Both the position numbers and the translations under genes were made by a program. From Bacteroidota bacterium (GTDB lineage: Bacteria; Bacteroidota; Bacteroidia; B-17B0; Aurantibacillaceae): a stretch of 7,234 nt of DNA. Below, piece after piece: positions 6,006 through 7,234 of the stretch. Location of the stretch: positions 1 through 7,234 of the forward strand of contig JANYBY010000331.1 in NCBI GenBank assembly GCA_025360565.1. The letters run 5' to 3'. The notes under the pieces were generated by a model. That model was given only the letters and a program-made list of their open reading frames with translations, did not search any database and was not told the origin of the DNA. Each line of letters begins with the position of its first letter. Position 1 is the first letter of the stretch.

Positions 6006-6740
6006 GTGAAAAATTATCTTTTAAAGAAAACATTCAGCATCGCGTTCTATCCCATAATTTTTATAGGGATATTATGGATAATTTTTTTTATACAGCAACG
6101 ATCTAATTTTAATTTCGCTAAACTGGGTGTTTTGCCGCGCGATTTAAGCGGGTCAATAGGAATTGTTACTTCGGTTTTTATTCACGGCGGATTGGATCAT
6201 ATTGCCTCTAATTCTTTTCCAATATTAATTTTAGGAATGATGATGTTTTTCTTTTATAAAAAAATCGCTAAAGTTGCTTTTTTATGGATCTGGCTTATTA
6301 GCGGTTTGTGGTTATGGATAGGTGGAAGAAATAATTCAGATTATCCCATTTATCATATTGGCGCAAGCACATTGATATACGGTTTAGCCACTTTTTTATT
6401 TTTTAGCGGTGTATTTCGCAAGCACCTTCGTTTAATGGTGGTTTCGGCAATGGTGGTATTTATGTACGGCAGTATTATGTGGGGAATATTTCCTTTAAAA
6501 AACGAGATAAGCTGGGAAGGGCATTTATTCGGTGCTTTGGCTGGAGTATTGGTGGCGTTCAATTATCGTAAAGAAGGCCCGCAACGAAAAACATACGAGT
6601 GGGAAAATGAAGAAGAGAACGAAAATGATGATGAAGGAACGGGTTTAAATGAGGATGAAGGAACGAATGCTGCGCAGGAAATAAAAATAAATTATATCTA
6701 TAAAAATAATCCATTTAATAACGATAAGAATGTTTCGTAA
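6006..6740 (+). CDS. Rhomboid family intramembrane serine protease
   Basis: This is a 244-residue polytopic inner-membrane protein starting at GTG. Six hydrophobic segments are visible at about 11-29, 64-84, 89-107, 115-133, 141-160 and 171-187, fitting the six-helix rhomboid core. Rhomboids cut transmembrane helices of substrate proteins using a Ser/His dyad. Ser121 in HIGASTLIYG (117-126) and His173 in WEGHLFGALAG (170-180) are the expected catalytic pair. HIASN (65-69) has the His-x3-Asn spacing of the oxyanion-side residues in E. coli GlpG (His150/Asn154). The motif is GAST rather than the usual GxSG. The cytosolic C-terminal tail (about 198-220) is strongly acidic, with a doubled DEGT motif. 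The substrate is unknown. The frame opens at 5988 and contains no ATG before the first helix, so GTG at 6006 is the best start. The gene follows a strong terminator, so it needs its own promoter, which I could not identify. The SRPBCC gene follows after 45 bp. Confidence 0.87.
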   Translation: MKNYLLKKTFSIAFYPIIFIGILWIIFFIQQRSNFNFAKLGVLPRDLSGSIGIVTSVFIHGGLDHIASNSFPILILGMMMFFFYKKIAKVAFLWIWLISGLWLWIGGRNNSDYPIYHIGASTLIYGLATFLFFSGVFRKHLRLMVVSAMVVFMYGSIMWGIFPLKNEISWEGHLFGALAGVLVAFNYRKEGPQRKTYEWENEEENENDDEGTGLNEDEGTNAAQEIKINYIYKNNPFNNDKNVS

Positions 6741-6785
6741 AAATAATTATTTCGTATTTTTAGGATAATATTAAAAAATAAAAAC

Positions 6786-7234
6786 ATGAAAAAATTAGTT
6801 TACGTTGTTATTGGAATAGCCGTACTTTATTTAATACTTGCCATGGTTGGCAAATCAAAAATTACGGTTGAAAGAAAGATAAGTATCGGTAAGCCTGCCG
6901 GAATGGTGAAAAACCAAATGGGAGATCTAAAATTTTTTCACGAAAAGTGGAGCCCGTGGACAGAGAAAGATCCTGCAATGACAATTAATTTTACCGGCGA
7001 TCCGAATGAGGTTGGTCATAGTATGAATTGGGCCTCAAAAGTAAAAGAGGTTGGACAAGGAACCATGGCGATCACCGCAATGACTGCCGATTCAATCATA
7101 ATGGCATTAGGGTTTGAAGGCCATGGCGAATCAAAAGCGTATTATGTTGTAAAAGACAGCAGCGGCAATACCGGCGTTACATGGGGAATGGAAATGAATA
7201 TTCCATTTTTTGGAAGACCCATAATGATGTTTAT
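6786..7234 (+). CDS. Membrane-anchored SRPBCC (START-like) family protein, C terminus cut by the window edge
   Basis: The frame starts at ATG 6786 and stays open for 149 codons to the window end. Residues 4-21 form a single hydrophobic helix after MKK, either an N-terminal membrane anchor or an uncleaved signal. The following text, ITVERKISIGKP (26-37), KWSPWTEKDPAM (54-65), NFTGDPNEVGHSMNW (68-82) and KEVGQGTMAIT (87-97), matches the beginning of SRPBCC/polyketide-cyclase-like proteins common in Bacteroidota (V.R.i.I..p ... WSPW...DP.m...ytG..g.vG....W......vG.G). This fold makes a hydrophobic ligand-binding cavity; ligand and role cannot be told from the sequence. Family members are usually about 170-180 residues, so perhaps 20-30 residues are missing. 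It lies 45 bp downstream of the rhomboid gene in the same direction with no terminator between, so co-transcription is plausible. The gap is AT-rich with no exact -7 consensus seen. Confidence 0.8.
   Translation, partial: MKKLVYVVIGIAVLYLILAMVGKSKITVERKISIGKPAGMVKNQMGDLKFFHEKWSPWTEKDPAMTINFTGDPNEVGHSMNWASKVKEVGQGTMAITAMTADSIIMALGFEGHGESKAYYVVKDSSGNTGVTWGMEMNIPFFGRPIMMF

Noticed and set aside
6353..6562. Minus-strand open frame of 69 codons inside the rhomboid gene
   Set aside because: It is antisense to the catalytic core of the rhomboid, with no recognisable domain and no upstream signals.
5930..6740. Idea that the rhomboid processes the neighbouring surface protein, as rhombosortases do for GlyGly-CTERM proteins
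   Set aside because: The surface protein ends in a CHU_C domain, not a GlyGly-CTERM transmembrane tail, and a strong terminator separates the two genes. Proximity alone does not support a sorting pair.

Overview
The window is AT-rich chromosomal DNA that looks like it comes from a type IX secretion (T9SS)-bearing member of the Bacteroidota. Four things point there: a giant surface protein with a gliding-motility-associated (CHU_C, type B) C-terminal sorting domain, an HU-CCDC81-type protein, a DUF1571/LysM protein, and promoter elements of the Bacteroidota form TTTG-N19-TAnnTTTG without obvious Shine-Dalgarno sites. The sequence alone does not fix the genus.

Layout. At the left edge, positions 1-306 on the minus strand hold the N-terminal 102 codons of an HU-CCDC81-type protein, a family that often ends in a SPOR peptidoglycan-binding domain, here beyond the window. 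A 139-bp divergent intergenic region (307-445) separates it from 446-1300 (+), a secreted DUF1571 protein with a LysM-like module embedded in it. A 202-bp intergenic region (1301-1502) follows. It holds an 8-bp perfect hairpin and a very good match to a Bacteroidota promoter. That promoter drives 1503-5909 (+), a 1468-residue secreted protein made of a signal peptide, an N-terminal globular domain, PKD and Ig-like domains, eight regular tandem Ig-like repeats, a final PKD domain and a T9SS type B signal. A strong intrinsic terminator (5930-5968) closes this unit.

Downstream, 6006-6740 (+) encodes a rhomboid intramembrane serine protease with an acidic C-terminal tail. After 45 bp comes the 5' part of a membrane-anchored SRPBCC-family protein (6786 to the right edge). 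The last two genes may be co-transcribed.

The common theme is the cell envelope: a possible peptidoglycan-associated HU/SPOR protein, a periplasmic LysM protein, a cell-surface adhesin-like protein and an intramembrane protease. The promoter and terminator suggest that the adhesin gene is its own transcription unit, so cooperation between the genes is inference only. I found no RNA gene, insertion sequence, CRISPR array, phage or defence system. The most noteworthy points are the regular repeat architecture of the large surface protein, the LysM module inside DUF1571, and the absence of a PorP/SprF partner gene next to a type B T9SS cargo.
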